From: Vibrio sp. AND4
Lineage (GTDB): Bacteria; Pseudomonadota; Gammaproteobacteria; Enterobacterales; Vibrionaceae
Assembly (NCBI RefSeq): GCF_000171815.1
Contig: NZ_ABGR01000017.1
Coordinates: forward strand, 1-44,033
Reading direction: 5' to 3'
Length of the DNA stretch: 44,033 bases
This document shows positions 34,696-42,661 of this stretch, piece by piece. Both the position numbers and the translations under genes were made by a program. Below the pieces are notes generated by a model. The model was not told where the DNA came from, did not search any database, and saw only the letters and a program-made list of their open reading frames with translations. Positions within the stretch are counted from its first letter, which is position 1. Each line of letters begins with the position of its first letter.

Positions 34696-34932
34696 TCTTC
34701 ATTTTTAGCTGCTAAATGCGAACTTCTTCACATTGCATTATTGATGACACTATCAGCACTTAATGGCTATCTCTATGATTATCAAAAATAATTGGCCATT
34801 GTTTATATATTAAGACAGGTAAAACAAGCAAATGAAATACATTAATTCACCTACAATTCGTTTTACTTATATTACCCATATAAAATAGGTAATATTTTTG
34901 TTTTTACGCTGTAACTATTGATATCAATAATA

Positions 34933-34962
34933 TTGAAAAAAGTCTGAATTTCATTTTATACT
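34933..34962 (+). promoter_or_regulatory. Sigma-70-type promoter for a small RNA or leader
   Basis: TTGAAA (34933-34938) and TATACT (34957-34962) are separated by 18 bases and match the consensus at 5 of 6 positions each. Transcription would begin near 34969. Confidence 0.6.
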
Positions 34963-34968
34963 AGTGAC

Positions 34969-35066
34969 AAAGGTTGATATTATCAGCTTAGGTATATCGG
35001 GGGTGGTTCCTTGATAGCAACAGTACCTCGTCAGAAACCAAGTCCACCTACAGGCTTGGTTTTTTT
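34969..35066 (+). ncRNA. Candidate small RNA (or attenuated leader)
   Basis: Downstream of the promoter an intrinsic terminator is formed by AAACCAAG (35035-35042) and CTTGGTTT (35055-35062), ending in a T-run to 35066. The transcript would be about 98 nt, contains another small hairpin (TGATATTATCA) and no useful reading frame. It could be an independent sRNA or a transcription-attenuation leader for the small gene and HTH gene that follow 90 bases later. It matches no RNA family I recognise. Confidence 0.5.
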
Positions 35067-35158
35067 CGTATCATATTCCATTGACATTAAAAATTAACCT
35101 TATATTATAATTTCGTTTTGGAATTTACCGGCCAAATCTAATCATGTAGGAGCAACAT

Positions 35159-35323
35159 ATGAATAACCTTAATAATGAAAATGTTAAGGCTCACCTGAAA
35201 AGCAGTCGAACTACAAACACAGAAAAAAATAACTGGCGAGTTAAAATAGATTTAAAATGGACTCGTGGTGCTTGTACTATAACAACTGATTTATTAGGTA
35301 AGCGTTATGACTTCAACGACTAG
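35159..35323 (+). CDS. Small basic protein, 54 residues, coupled to an HTH gene
   Basis: The frame MNNLNNENVKAHLKSSRTTN and onward encodes 54 residues ending DLLGKRYDFND, with AGGAG seven bases upstream. Its end overlaps the start of the HTH gene by 17 bases in another frame, suggesting translational coupling. It has no recognised domain. It may be a leader peptide or a small DNA-binding partner of the HTH protein. Confidence 0.5.
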   Translation: MNNLNNENVKAHLKSSRTTNTEKNNWRVKIDLKWTRGACTITTDLLGKRYDFND

Positions 35324-35822
35324 TAACACATTAACCCTCATTACTCACCATCACCAATTAACAGATCTTATACTGAAGTCAGCAGATATCCCACGCGAGA
35401 TAAAGTCCCTACTGATCGGTATATCCAGTTTTTATAATTTGCGAAATGACAATGCGTTCCCAACCAGAAAGTTACTCTCTGAACGTACAGGTTACTCGGC
35501 TAATTACATTACTCACCTCATTGCTAAAGCTGTGAAGCATGGCTATTTGAAAGTCACCCCTCAGTTTAGGCAAGTTGAAGGCGAAAAAGGCCCACGTCAA
35601 ACGTCTAACATTTACAATATAGTGCTTAGCAAGCTAGGTGGGTTTTATAGCAAAACAAAAGCCGCTATGAACATAGCATGTCGAAAAAGAAACAAAGAAA
35701 AATCCATTCATCAAGAAAAAGTACAAAGTCGGATAGACTTTGTCGATTCAACTCTCAAGCAGGCTAACCCCAGCCAAACGAATAAATCACTAACCTTTAA
35801 AGATTACGACCAAGTAGAATAG
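35307..35822 (+). CDS. Winged-helix DNA-binding protein (HTH_36-like)
   Basis: The 171-residue protein has a central helix-turn-helix (FPTRKLLSERTGYSANYITH, about residues 52-71) with a preceding helix LLIGISSFYNLRNDNA and a wing-like KHGYLKVTP. This resembles HTH_36 domains found in plasmid and phage replication proteins and in regulators. A basic Lys/Arg-rich tail follows. It lies next to the eCIS block on the opposite strand. It could regulate that block or act in replication; the sequence does not decide between these. Confidence 0.6.
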   Translation: MTSTTSNTLTLITHHHQLTDLILKSADIPREIKSLLIGISSFYNLRNDNAFPTRKLLSERTGYSANYITHLIAKAVKHGYLKVTPQFRQVEGEKGPRQTSNIYNIVLSKLGGFYSKTKAAMNIACRKRNKEKSIHQEKVQSRIDFVDSTLKQANPSQTNKSLTFKDYDQVE

Positions 35823-36440
35823 CCCGTTTTATTATTTAATCTCGTTAGCTCGGGAGGACGACGCCTGCCTGTCTGATAATTCACTCAAATATATATATCC
35901 CCCTATTATACCGCGCCACCCACATTTATTTAATTCAGTGATACTACACAATGTTCATATTCCACATCACTCAATTTGCCCCTCCCCCTACCGATTTTTT
36001 CAGAGGAGACCCTAAACATAGGGGCTAGGAACCGGTAACACTTTCCTTTAACAAACAAAAGAATAAAGTAATAGAATAATAAAATAACAATATCGCAAAA
36101 TACCCTGATTTGACTGTGGGTAACTTTCGCGAGGTACGAGTGAACAGTTATCCATACTCAAATCCGACAAGCGTAGCGCGTCAGTCTCATCCCCAAGTCT
36201 CACTTGATCGATCCTTAAAACATTTAAAAATAGAGACTCAGTGACCAGAGCTCATTTAACCATGGGTGATATTCCGCTTGCTCACCCTTCGACTGGCTGC
36301 GCCAGCTTCGGGATTGCGCCGAGCGGTGTTTACTTTTTGTCTTTTTCTATCTTGAGTATTTAAAATGAGACTAATTAAAATTGAACGGCACATTAATTTA
36401 ATTTACAGTTGACAAATATATAATTAAAGGATCTATCTTT
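35823..36440. other. Noncoding region before the deamidase-like gene
   Basis: The 618 bases carry no convincing gene. Notable are an AT-rich tract near 36035-36105, a TTATCCATA sequence near 36149 that is one base from a DnaA box, and a GC-rich block near 36290-36330 (GGCTGCGCCAGCTTCGGGAT). The ribosome binding site of the next gene (AAAGGAT) is at its end. A second cryptic origin is possible but not supported by repeats. Confidence 0.45.
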
Positions 36441-37139
36441 ATGAAATCTATTTCGAAATTATTGTGTACATCTCCAAACCAAGACTTATTGACTGGTCAT
36501 GAAGAAGATTCGAATACTTCACGTAAAAGCGTTAAAAATGTTAATCTTCTTCCTGGCAAAGCCAAGTCTATACGCGGTTTTTTTTCTAACAAAAAAGCCG
36601 CGAAAAACCCAATAGATGAATTACAACTAAGTACGCGGAATTTTTTAAAAAATAACTCGTTAACAACAGGTTACTTGGAACAGGATCTGCCTATCTATTT
36701 CAACTCGGTCATGGAAAATAAATATCAAATATCGACAACACCAAATCCAGGTGGCACTCAAATCGAAGCTTTTTATCTTCCTGTCGTTAGAGAAGACACC
36801 ATTAACATCAATGATCATATAGGCGTGGATCTTGGTAAAACTGAGGGTAACTTGCTTGTCACCCCTTTGCTTACCGGGTGTTCGATGGCAATCAAGAAAC
36901 ACCAAGGAAAGACACACATTTCTCATTTCCAACCTTTTAGTGAAAAAGGTGAAAACTTCGACGCTCAAGCACACAAAACATTAAATAGTCGGCTTATTCA
37001 ATCTGGTTACAAGGTGTACGGCCCGAATGATTACGATGGTAAAATGTCAACATTCATAGGTGTTCGCAACGGTGGAAATTGGTCTTTTTTTGCACAGGAA
37101 AAAGATGGGACAAATCTGAAAGTCAAAAAACTTTGGTGA
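36441..37139 (+). CDS. Candidate CNF1/BLF1-like glutamine deamidase effector
   Basis: The 232-residue protein has a Lys/Ser/Asn-rich N-terminus of about 60 residues, as seen in eCIS cargo leaders, and a C-terminal domain with the signature of the CNF1/BLF1/CheD deamidase fold: LLVTPLLTGCSMAI (LTGC, Cys147) followed by THISHFQP with His at +12 (His159) and +15 (His162). CNF1 uses VSGC Cys866 and His881 (+15); BLF1 uses LSGC Cys94 and His106 (+12). The end (TFIGVRNGGNWSFFAQ) resembles the last strands of this fold. Photorhabdus Pnf is a CNF1-like PVC cargo, so the context fits. It lacks a signal peptide. AAAGGAT precedes the ATG. Enzyme activity is inferred. Confidence 0.55.
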   Translation: MKSISKLLCTSPNQDLLTGHEEDSNTSRKSVKNVNLLPGKAKSIRGFFSNKKAAKNPIDELQLSTRNFLKNNSLTTGYLEQDLPIYFNSVMENKYQISTTPNPGGTQIEAFYLPVVREDTININDHIGVDLGKTEGNLLVTPLLTGCSMAIKKHQGKTHISHFQPFSEKGENFDAQAHKTLNSRLIQSGYKVYGPNDYDGKMSTFIGVRNGGNWSFFAQEKDGTNLKVKKLW

Positions 37140-37189
37140 AACGGTGCATTTCATCCAAAGGACAAGGCGTGCCATTGGATAAAAAGAGG

Positions 37190-37227
37190 CGCATTGATAG
37201 AGAACATTATCGAGGGCTATCAATGCG
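37190..37227. repeat. Eleven-base-pair inverted repeat after the deamidase-like gene
   Basis: CGCATTGATAG (37190-37200) and CTATCAATGCG (37217-37227) are perfect inverted copies with a 16-base loop, about 50 bp after the stop. Without a T-tract it may be a weak terminator, or a boundary or binding site of the adjacent recombinase gene. Confidence 0.6.
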
Positions 37228-37299
37228 TTGAGAAGGCATAGCTTGGCTGTTTAGGTATCCGTTAAGCGCCTTCCACAAATACACCTACAGTCCAACCGC

Positions 37300-37842
37300 T
37301 CATGACTCCAGCACTTTATACACGGTTGTCCGGCTGCACCCGAGAGCTTTACTGATCGCATGTTTGTTCATCCCTTGCTCCCAGAGCTCCTGTATGCGCT
37401 TATGTAAGGTCTTATCAGGAAATCGGCCGAGGTGCCTGCCTTGTGCTTTTGCCCTCTCCCTCCCCTCATTGCAGCGCTGTAAGATACGTTTTCTTTCCAT
37501 TTCTGCGAAGGCGGAAATGGTGGTGTAGATAACGCGGCCAACATCGCTATTAATGTCAACATTGCCGAGATCGTGAAAGACCAGGCCCGCACCTTTTGCC
37601 GCCAATGCATCGGCAATTTGTAACGCATCAATGGTATTACGCGCTAAGCGGTCCACTTTCATCACGTGAATCGTGTCGCCCTCACGAGAAAACTCGAGCA
37701 TGGCATTTAACTGGTCGCGCTCCGCGCTTTTTCCGCTGGCGTTCTCTTGAAAGATTTTTTCACAGCCGAGCTGTTTGAGTTGTTCGACCTGAATATGGAG
37801 TGACTGATCGCTTGAGCTGACCCTTGCATAGCCAATAAGCAT
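37300..37842 (-). CDS. Serine recombinase, Tn3 resolvase/invertase type
   Basis: The 180-residue small serine recombinase starts LIGYARVSSSDQSLHIQVEQ with the catalytic Ser9, has VDRLARNTIDALQ and the IYTTISAFAEMERKRI helix, and ends in a helix-turn-helix (MNKHAISKALGCSRTTVYKV). AAGGGG lies six bases upstream. It would resolve plasmid multimers or invert a segment; no transposase accompanies it. Recombination sites would be expected in the 200 bp upstream. Confidence 0.92.
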   Translation of the reverse strand: MLIGYARVSSSDQSLHIQVEQLKQLGCEKIFQENASGKSAERDQLNAMLEFSREGDTIHVMKVDRLARNTIDALQIADALAAKGAGLVFHDLGNVDINSDVGRVIYTTISAFAEMERKRILQRCNEGRERAKAQGRHLGRFPDKTLHKRIQELWEQGMNKHAISKALGCSRTTVYKVLES

Positions 37843-37978
37843 GATTTGCCCCTTAAACTGTCCACTTAGATAGTGTAACTATAAAGTACATGACCATTTA
37901 ATTTCAATAGGACATAATGCACAGTGATTACGATCCTTTGTCTGGGTGTCCTGAAAGTACACCTTTTTGAACAATGGA

Positions 37979-38043
37979 CCAATCGTTCACTTCAATCTAT
38001 TCGCATGAATCGAACGATTGGTTTATAATGGCAAAAAAAGGAG
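37979..38043 (+). promoter_or_regulatory. Promoter and operator of the toxin-antitoxin operon
   Basis: CCAATCGTTC (37979-37988) and GAACGATTGG (38012-38021) form a perfect 10-bp inverted repeat just before a TATAAT -10 (38024-38029) and AAGGAG (38038-38043). The right arm lies in the -35/-10 spacer, the usual place for antitoxin-mediated autorepression. Confidence 0.8.
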
Positions 38044-38049
38044 CGCATT

Positions 38050-38310
38050 ATGCAATCGTTAACGGCAAATACCGCAAAAACAAAATTTGGTGACTTATTG
38101 ATGAAAGTACAGCGAGAGCCTGTGCAAATCAGTAAAAATGGTTCGCCTGTGGCTGTGATGATGTCATGTGAGGAATACGAAGAACTTGAGGCGTTAAAAC
38201 TGGCGATGGTGACGTCACGTTTTGAGCAGGCGCAGCGCGATATCGTGAATGACGATCTCGTCGATGGTGAGACCTTCATGAAGGAATTGGATTTAGGCAA
38301 GTTTGACTGA
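38050..38310 (+). CDS. Phd/YefM-type antitoxin
   Basis: The 86-residue protein shows the Phd/YefM N-terminal DNA-binding fold (MQSLTANTAKTKFGDLLMKV, then PVQISKNGSPVAVMMSCEEY) and an acidic C-terminus (NDDLVDGETFMKELDLGKFD) that would wrap the toxin. It overlaps the toxin gene by one base (TGATG). It would neutralise the ParE-type toxin and, with it, repress the operon through the upstream inverted repeat. Confidence 0.9.
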   Translation: MQSLTANTAKTKFGDLLMKVQREPVQISKNGSPVAVMMSCEEYEELEALKLAMVTSRFEQAQRDIVNDDLVDGETFMKELDLGKFD

Positions 38311-38612
38311 TGGCACAATACAAACTTTCTCCAGCCGCGCAAACGGACCTTATTGATATTCGCCGTTATACGCTCGAAAATTGGGGGGACGCGCAGTGGC
38401 GTCATTATTTTGCGGAGCTTAAGCAATCCATGACGTTGTTGGCCAATAATGAATTGATTGGGATTGATATGCCAGAGCTGGGTGCTGGGTATTGTCGGTT
38501 TCCGTTAAAGCATCATGTGATCTACTACATAAAAAAACCAGACTGCATCGTTATCGCCGCCGTCTTAGGTCGAAATATGTCTCCCGCTAAGCACTTTCAG
38601 CGACCGTCTTAG
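38310..38612 (+). CDS. ParE/RelE-superfamily toxin
   Basis: The 100-residue basic protein starts MAQYKLSPAAQTDLIDIRRY, then LENWGDAQWRHYFAEL, and ends with HHVIYYIKKPDCIVIAAVLG followed by NMSPAKHF, the ParE pattern. ParE toxins poison DNA gyrase; RelE relatives cut mRNA, and the ParE-like N-terminal helices favour gyrase. With the antitoxin it would keep the plasmid in the population by post-segregational killing. Confidence 0.88.
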   Translation: MAQYKLSPAAQTDLIDIRRYTLENWGDAQWRHYFAELKQSMTLLANNELIGIDMPELGAGYCRFPLKHHVIYYIKKPDCIVIAAVLGRNMSPAKHFQRPS

Positions 38613-38652
38613 CTTTGCCGCCCGCAGGTTTGGTGCTTCTGCACTTGATGGT

Positions 38653-39255
38653 TTAAGTCTTAATGTCTCTGCGCTTAACGTAATCCCGCAGTGTGCTTGG
38701 GGCTTCATCAATCAGTTTGGCGGTAGGGCGGATCCCAAGCCCCATCGCTAGGTATTTCTCGATTTGCTCACGTTTGGCATCGAGCTTGAGTCTCTCAGCC
38801 TGCCCTTTCGGTCTTCCTAAGGCCATTCCGGCTTTTTTTCTCGCCGCTAATGCCTCTTTGGTTCGCATCGAAATAAACTCTCGTTCGATTTCCGCTGCCA
38901 GGCCAAGCACAGTTGCCGTGATCTTTGCCTGAATCGAGCCATCGAGCTGCATGTTTTGCTTCGCGATGTAGACATTAATGCCTTTGGCCATGCAGATCTC
39001 TAACACCTCCAGAACCTGGAGTGTAGAACGGGCAATCCGACTGACCTCAGCGAAAATCAGCTTATCACCGGACGCCATCCCACCAATGAGCTCACCAAGT
39101 TTGCGCTCATGCCATTTCTTTTTGCCCGTGACGATATCTTCGATAAAGCATAAATTCACTATCCCAACACGATGACAATATTCGTAGATGCCGTGTTTTT
39201 GGTTAGCAACATCTTGAGCATCGGTCGATACTCGAAGGTAGGCAAAATTGGGCAT
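38653..39255 (-). CDS. Second small serine recombinase (PinR/resolvase-like)
   Basis: The 200-residue recombinase has PNFAYLRVSTDAQDVANQKH with catalytic Ser10, VSRIARSTLQVLEVLE, and the TVLGLAAEIEREFISMRTKE E-helix, then a basic HTH region (RPTAKLIDEAPSTLRDYVKR). I chose the ATG three codons into the longest frame because AAGGA lies eight bases upstream. It is more related in pattern to DNA invertases and Vibrio plasmid recombinases than to the 37300 gene. It could act in multimer resolution or segment inversion. Confidence 0.9.
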   Translation of the reverse strand: MPNFAYLRVSTDAQDVANQKHGIYEYCHRVGIVNLCFIEDIVTGKKKWHERKLGELIGGMASGDKLIFAEVSRIARSTLQVLEVLEICMAKGINVYIAKQNMQLDGSIQAKITATVLGLAAEIEREFISMRTKEALAARKKAGMALGRPKGQAERLKLDAKREQIEKYLAMGLGIRPTAKLIDEAPSTLRDYVKRRDIKT

Positions 39256-39528
39256 GATAAACATCCTTGTTATCGACTATGATTCGTTTCTTGCTACTCT
39301 TTCCATGCATGAGAAGCAACGCTTCTATTCAAACCTTTGAACTCGATCGATAAAATCTGCACGTTGTCCCCACAGATCGATATTTTTCAGTTTACCTGAT
39401 CGCAGCTGCTTCAACCTTTGTTAACAATCCCGGTTTGATTTTATATTGTGTTGTTTGTTTTTTGGGCAACGGTAACGGCGCAATGAGGATGAATCAATCT
39501 GCTCCTTATCAAGCACGTCTTTAAAACA

Positions 39529-39548
39529 ATATCTGTGATCACAGATAT
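39529..39548. repeat. Perfect 20-bp palindrome
   Basis: The sequence ATATCTGTGATC followed by ACAGATAT is a perfect palindrome (TGTGATCACA at its centre). It resembles no operator I can name; the spacing is too short for a CRP site. It may bind a dimeric regulator, a partition protein or the nearby recombinase. Confidence 0.8.
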
Positions 39549-39948
39549 CGACATGGACAACACCACCATCGCAGTGTGAAGCGCATCAAACCTATGTACT
39601 TCCTTGGCTAACACTGCGCTTGGTGCGGTCCAATTCAAGAGTGTTTTGCTCATGACTGAATGTTGGGTGGTAGGTTCAGAGTCACTGGCGACATTTTGTT
39701 ATACGCGCTACCAGCGGTCACTTCGTTAGCGCGCACCATATGAGTGATTGTGTTGTAAGTTTGGGAAAATCAAACCAACGAACGAGGCTTGTATATTGGG
39801 GAAACCCTTGCAAGGTACGAAGCAACGCAATGGCGAGGAACGGTGAGAAGTGGGGCGGAGCAGCCCGTAATCCTCGCATGTATCTAGTGCTCTCGGAGAT
39901 ACACGGTTGAAGTGTTTATACTCGGCTCCGGTCGGCATCTTCACGGTT

Positions 39949-39984
39949 CACCCTACAGAGTTTTCTTTAAAGCTCTTTAGGGTG
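39949..39984. repeat. Twelve-base-pair hairpin in the gene-poor region
   Basis: CACCCTACAGAG (39949-39960) faces CTCTTTAGGGTG (39973-39984) with one mismatch and a 12-base loop. No T-tract follows. It may be part of a cis-acting plasmid site. Confidence 0.6.
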
Positions 39985-40452
39985 AGTGTGTTCGGAATCC
40001 ATATTTTCCTCTCACCAGACAACATCTCTTGCCAAATCGAACCTGCCATTGATAGTGACACCCAACTGCATCACCTTCGCTTAATCCCTCACGTCCCAAT
40101 CCATTCGATGTAAACCTTGCTCGCAATCTGCTGCCGGTCTAAACGCCGTTTCAAGCACCGTCTCAAACGCGATCACACGAAATTAACCCTCGTTATTTCC
40201 GTGCCCCTTGACTGATGGTCATGGTTCCAATACCCCATCTCGTTATTTACCCCTTACCTTTGGCTAAAATTTTTCCGCACTGCGCGGTTTTAACAGCGGA
40301 ACCTTGCCCCCTGCTTGCGATTGAAAACGGTTGTATTTTTGAGATGATAAACAACTCAATTACATTTTCATTCAGACTCACACGCAAGCCTCGCCCTTGC
40401 ACTTTTATTGTTGTGCCGAGTTCGTATTCTGTTTAATCAAGGATGGAGCACA

Positions 40453-41175
40453 ATGCGATTTTTGAAACTCAGGACCGATCACAACCGAATGCGTAAAGAC
40501 GGCACACGTTATGTGACCCCACTGATTGTGGATTCACCGCGGCGTTTTGCACCGAGTCGTGATCGAAAAGAAACCAGCTTGCGGCGAAAAAAATGTCAGC
40601 TGATCACAGGCGCACACGATTCAGGAAAAAGCCGCTGGCTCACGCGCCTGAAAGATCAGCGGCATGAAATTTGGGGGAAAAAACCACAACCTGTTTTGCT
40701 TGAAGCTCTGATGCCGCTTTCCTGTTGGGTGGAAGTGAAAGGGATAGACAACTGGTACCAAGCGCGGCAAGAAGAGGGCGAGAGCCACCTGCCATGGGGC
40801 AAGCTCAACTTACAGCTTAAGGCCGACCTACTGGCTGACTATTTATTGGAAACCCAGTGCTTACTTTTTATCGATGACGCGCACAAGTTGACTGGACGCA
40901 AAGCGCAAATCGCACGCAAGTGTCTGATGTCTGCAAAGCTGTGGCTGATGACGTGCAGTGAGGAAGGCCGGCTGCCCCCTTCCATTCGACCGATTGTCGA
41001 ACGGCGTGAGCCACAACGCATCAATTTAGAAAGTGACGTCAGCTACGACACGACCAAAGCACTGGTTTGGTTAATGGTCGCACTTTGTGTTGTTGCCGGG
41101 GCGTGGGAAGCGGGGGCCGTGATAGGTGGATTGCAGATGTTGGGAAGTGGGCGGAGGTCAACACGTGCCGATTAA
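40453..41175 (+). CDS. P-loop NTPase with C-terminal membrane anchor
   Basis: The 240-residue protein has a Walker A motif GAHDSGKSR (near residue 53) and a Walker B-like CLLFIDDAHKLTG (near 137), so it should bind and probably hydrolyse ATP. A single hydrophobic segment, ALVWLMVALCVVAGAWEAGA, lies near the C-terminus and would anchor it to the inner membrane. The N-terminal 45 residues are basic. GGAG lies five bases before the ATG, and a longer frame starting at 40408 lacks a site. It overlaps the next gene by 11 bases. The family is not one I can name. Confidence 0.7.
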   Translation: MRFLKLRTDHNRMRKDGTRYVTPLIVDSPRRFAPSRDRKETSLRRKKCQLITGAHDSGKSRWLTRLKDQRHEIWGKKPQPVLLEALMPLSCWVEVKGIDNWYQARQEEGESHLPWGKLNLQLKADLLADYLLETQCLLFIDDAHKLTGRKAQIARKCLMSAKLWLMTCSEEGRLPPSIRPIVERREPQRINLESDVSYDTTKALVWLMVALCVVAGAWEAGAVIGGLQMLGSGRRSTRAD

Positions 41176-41914
41176 GTATGGTCTTTTGGTGTTATGTCCC
41201 CTGCTCTGCTCAGCGGTTTATGGCAATGATTGGGGCATCGCGACGCCATGGCAGGAGCCGACAGCGCCGCCACCGGAGATCAAACCGTTCGAACTCCCCA
41301 CATTGAAAGGCGAGGCGCCCCACTACAACACCCCGACTCCTGCGTTGAAGCCTGCACCTAAGATTGACCCAGATACCATTTTTCACACCGTGCTCAACTG
41401 TTACCCAGAGAAGAGTAAATTTAAACTCGACCTAAACCTGGTCGCGGGAGTACGCACCAATCTCGATGAATACAACAGCGATGATTGGCCTGACATATCT
41501 GAGCACTATGTGGGGATTGTCGGTAAAATGCCGCTCTATTCGACCACCGAGCAATCACGAGAACGGCAATGGGAATACCAGCGCAGAACGGCCACCGCAA
41601 CGTCAGTCGCCTCCTTCACCCAAGCATTGGCTGACAGAAACTACGCCTACCGGTTGATGGGGCTTTACTTATCACTCGAAGCGCGATCACAACAACGGGT
41701 GGCCAAAGGCGTGGCGAACGTGACCGAGCAAGTCGCACTGCTCGAAAAAGTCGCCAGCTCGCATCGAGATGTGCTGGCTCATGAAGCCAACCTCGTCGAA
41801 CACCGCTTAGCATTGGTCGCACTGTGTGAGAGTTCGTACAGCGACAGCGTGAACCAATATTTGCAAAAGCTGGCCTACCTTCCCCCACACGCTAAGCCAA
41901 AGATAACGCCATGA
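41165..41914 (+). CDS. Exported protein of unknown function, GTG start
   Basis: The 249-residue protein begins (from GTG, with GGAGG seven bases upstream) PIKYGLLVLCPLLCSAVYG, a signal peptide with a likely cut after AVYG. A Pro-rich linker (PTAPPPEIKPFELPTLKGEA) follows, and then a long helical region (LYLSLEARSQQRVAKGVANV...LLEKVASSHRDVLAHEANLV) that looks like a coiled coil similar in style to efflux-type outer-membrane proteins. Gene order puts it between a membrane NTPase and a membrane hydrolase, so an envelope complex is plausible. No family was recognised. Confidence 0.6.
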   Translation: MPIKYGLLVLCPLLCSAVYGNDWGIATPWQEPTAPPPEIKPFELPTLKGEAPHYNTPTPALKPAPKIDPDTIFHTVLNCYPEKSKFKLDLNLVAGVRTNLDEYNSDDWPDISEHYVGIVGKMPLYSTTEQSRERQWEYQRRTATATSVASFTQALADRNYAYRLMGLYLSLEARSQQRVAKGVANVTEQVALLEKVASSHRDVLAHEANLVEHRLALVALCESSYSDSVNQYLQKLAYLPPHAKPKITP

Positions 41915-42429
41915 AGTGGCTCAACCACGGGCTGATTGCTGGGGCGATTTGTGCAGTGATTTCCCCGCCACATGTGCCGATCTGTATTGCTGGCTCGACG
42001 GCGCCAGATTGGATGGAATTTGTGGCCAAAGGACTCGGGCGCAACATCAAACATCGCGGGCCGACTCACATCTTTACCCATTGGCTGATGATCACCTTGG
42101 TCTTCACTTTGGTTTGGGACTACCAAGGTATCGGGATGGCGTTCGCCTGGGGCGGGATTAGCCACATACTCACTGACGCAATGACGGTATCTGGGGTGCC
42201 TTTCTCTCCCTACAGTGACCGACGCTTTCATCTATTTGGCGGACGATTTAGAACCGGGGATCCGGTTGAATACGCCATTTCTGCTGGGGTCGTGATTGCG
42301 TGTATTATTCTCTCTCATGTCACAGGTGGACAAGGCTTTGCCCCATTCTTTTTTGACTGGGCGGGCATGTATGAGCGTGGGTTAATCGATGCTTTAGAGT
42401 GGAAAACCCACCGATTTAGGTTGATTTAG
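41911..42429 (+). CDS. YdjM-like (DUF457) membrane metal-dependent hydrolase
   Basis: The 172-residue membrane protein carries the DUF457/YdjM pattern: N-terminal NHGLIAGAICAVISPP, GSTAPDWMEF, KHRGPTHIFTHW (His residues) and GGISHILTDAMTVSGVPFSP with the second His/Asp motif. Several hydrophobic helices are present (about 60-85, 98-118, 145-165). The start overlaps the previous stop (ATGA). YdjM-like proteins are inner-membrane proteins, some under LexA control. The substrate is unknown. It closes a three-gene operon. Confidence 0.8.
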   Translation: MKWLNHGLIAGAICAVISPPHVPICIAGSTAPDWMEFVAKGLGRNIKHRGPTHIFTHWLMITLVFTLVWDYQGIGMAFAWGGISHILTDAMTVSGVPFSPYSDRRFHLFGGRFRTGDPVEYAISAGVVIACIILSHVTGGQGFAPFFFDWAGMYERGLIDALEWKTHRFRLI

Positions 42430-42661
42430 ATGACGAATTAGGTGTCATTATTCAGGCTGAATATTGACAAGTGTTGGGAACGGACGACGTAGTGGTGGGT
42501 TACTGCCTAAGGTCTACGATAGCGTAGGCATCGCGCCTCAAGACTCACCTAAAATACCAGGTTACGCCGCCATGCCGAAGGGCAGGTTAAGGTAGGCCCT
42601 TTCACTTTTGCTGAACCATACCGCTCTAGGTAACTTAATATACTGCTTTCCCTCTAGCTCA

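Larger units (their letters stand above)
39256..40452. other. Gene-poor 1.2 kb region
   Basis: No convincing gene was seen; short frames near 39441-39653 and 39726-39944 have no ribosome sites or recognisable products. The region holds a perfect 20-bp palindrome (39529-39548), a 12-bp stem hairpin with one mismatch (39949-39984), and a GCGCTA...TAGCGC-like inverted repeat near 39706-39737. It could contain a transfer origin, resolution site or decayed genes, and its dense repeats make it the best candidate for cis-acting plasmid sites besides oriV. Confidence 0.5.

Noticed and set aside
36140..36160. Second origin marked by a DnaA-like TTATCCATA
   Set aside because: It is a single imperfect site without iterons or a clear initiator gene beside it.
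37300..39255. Complete transposon carrying the toxin-antitoxin pair
   Set aside because: Two resolvase-type genes flank the pair, but there is no transposase and no matching terminal inverted repeats were found.
39529..39548. CRP-binding site
   Set aside because: CRP sites need TGTGA and TCACA separated by six bases; here the two halves are fused.
39690..39740. Integron attC-like site (TTGTTATACGCGCTACC with an inverted partner)
   Set aside because: The core does not fit the GTTRRRY rule and no integrase or gene-cassette structure is present.
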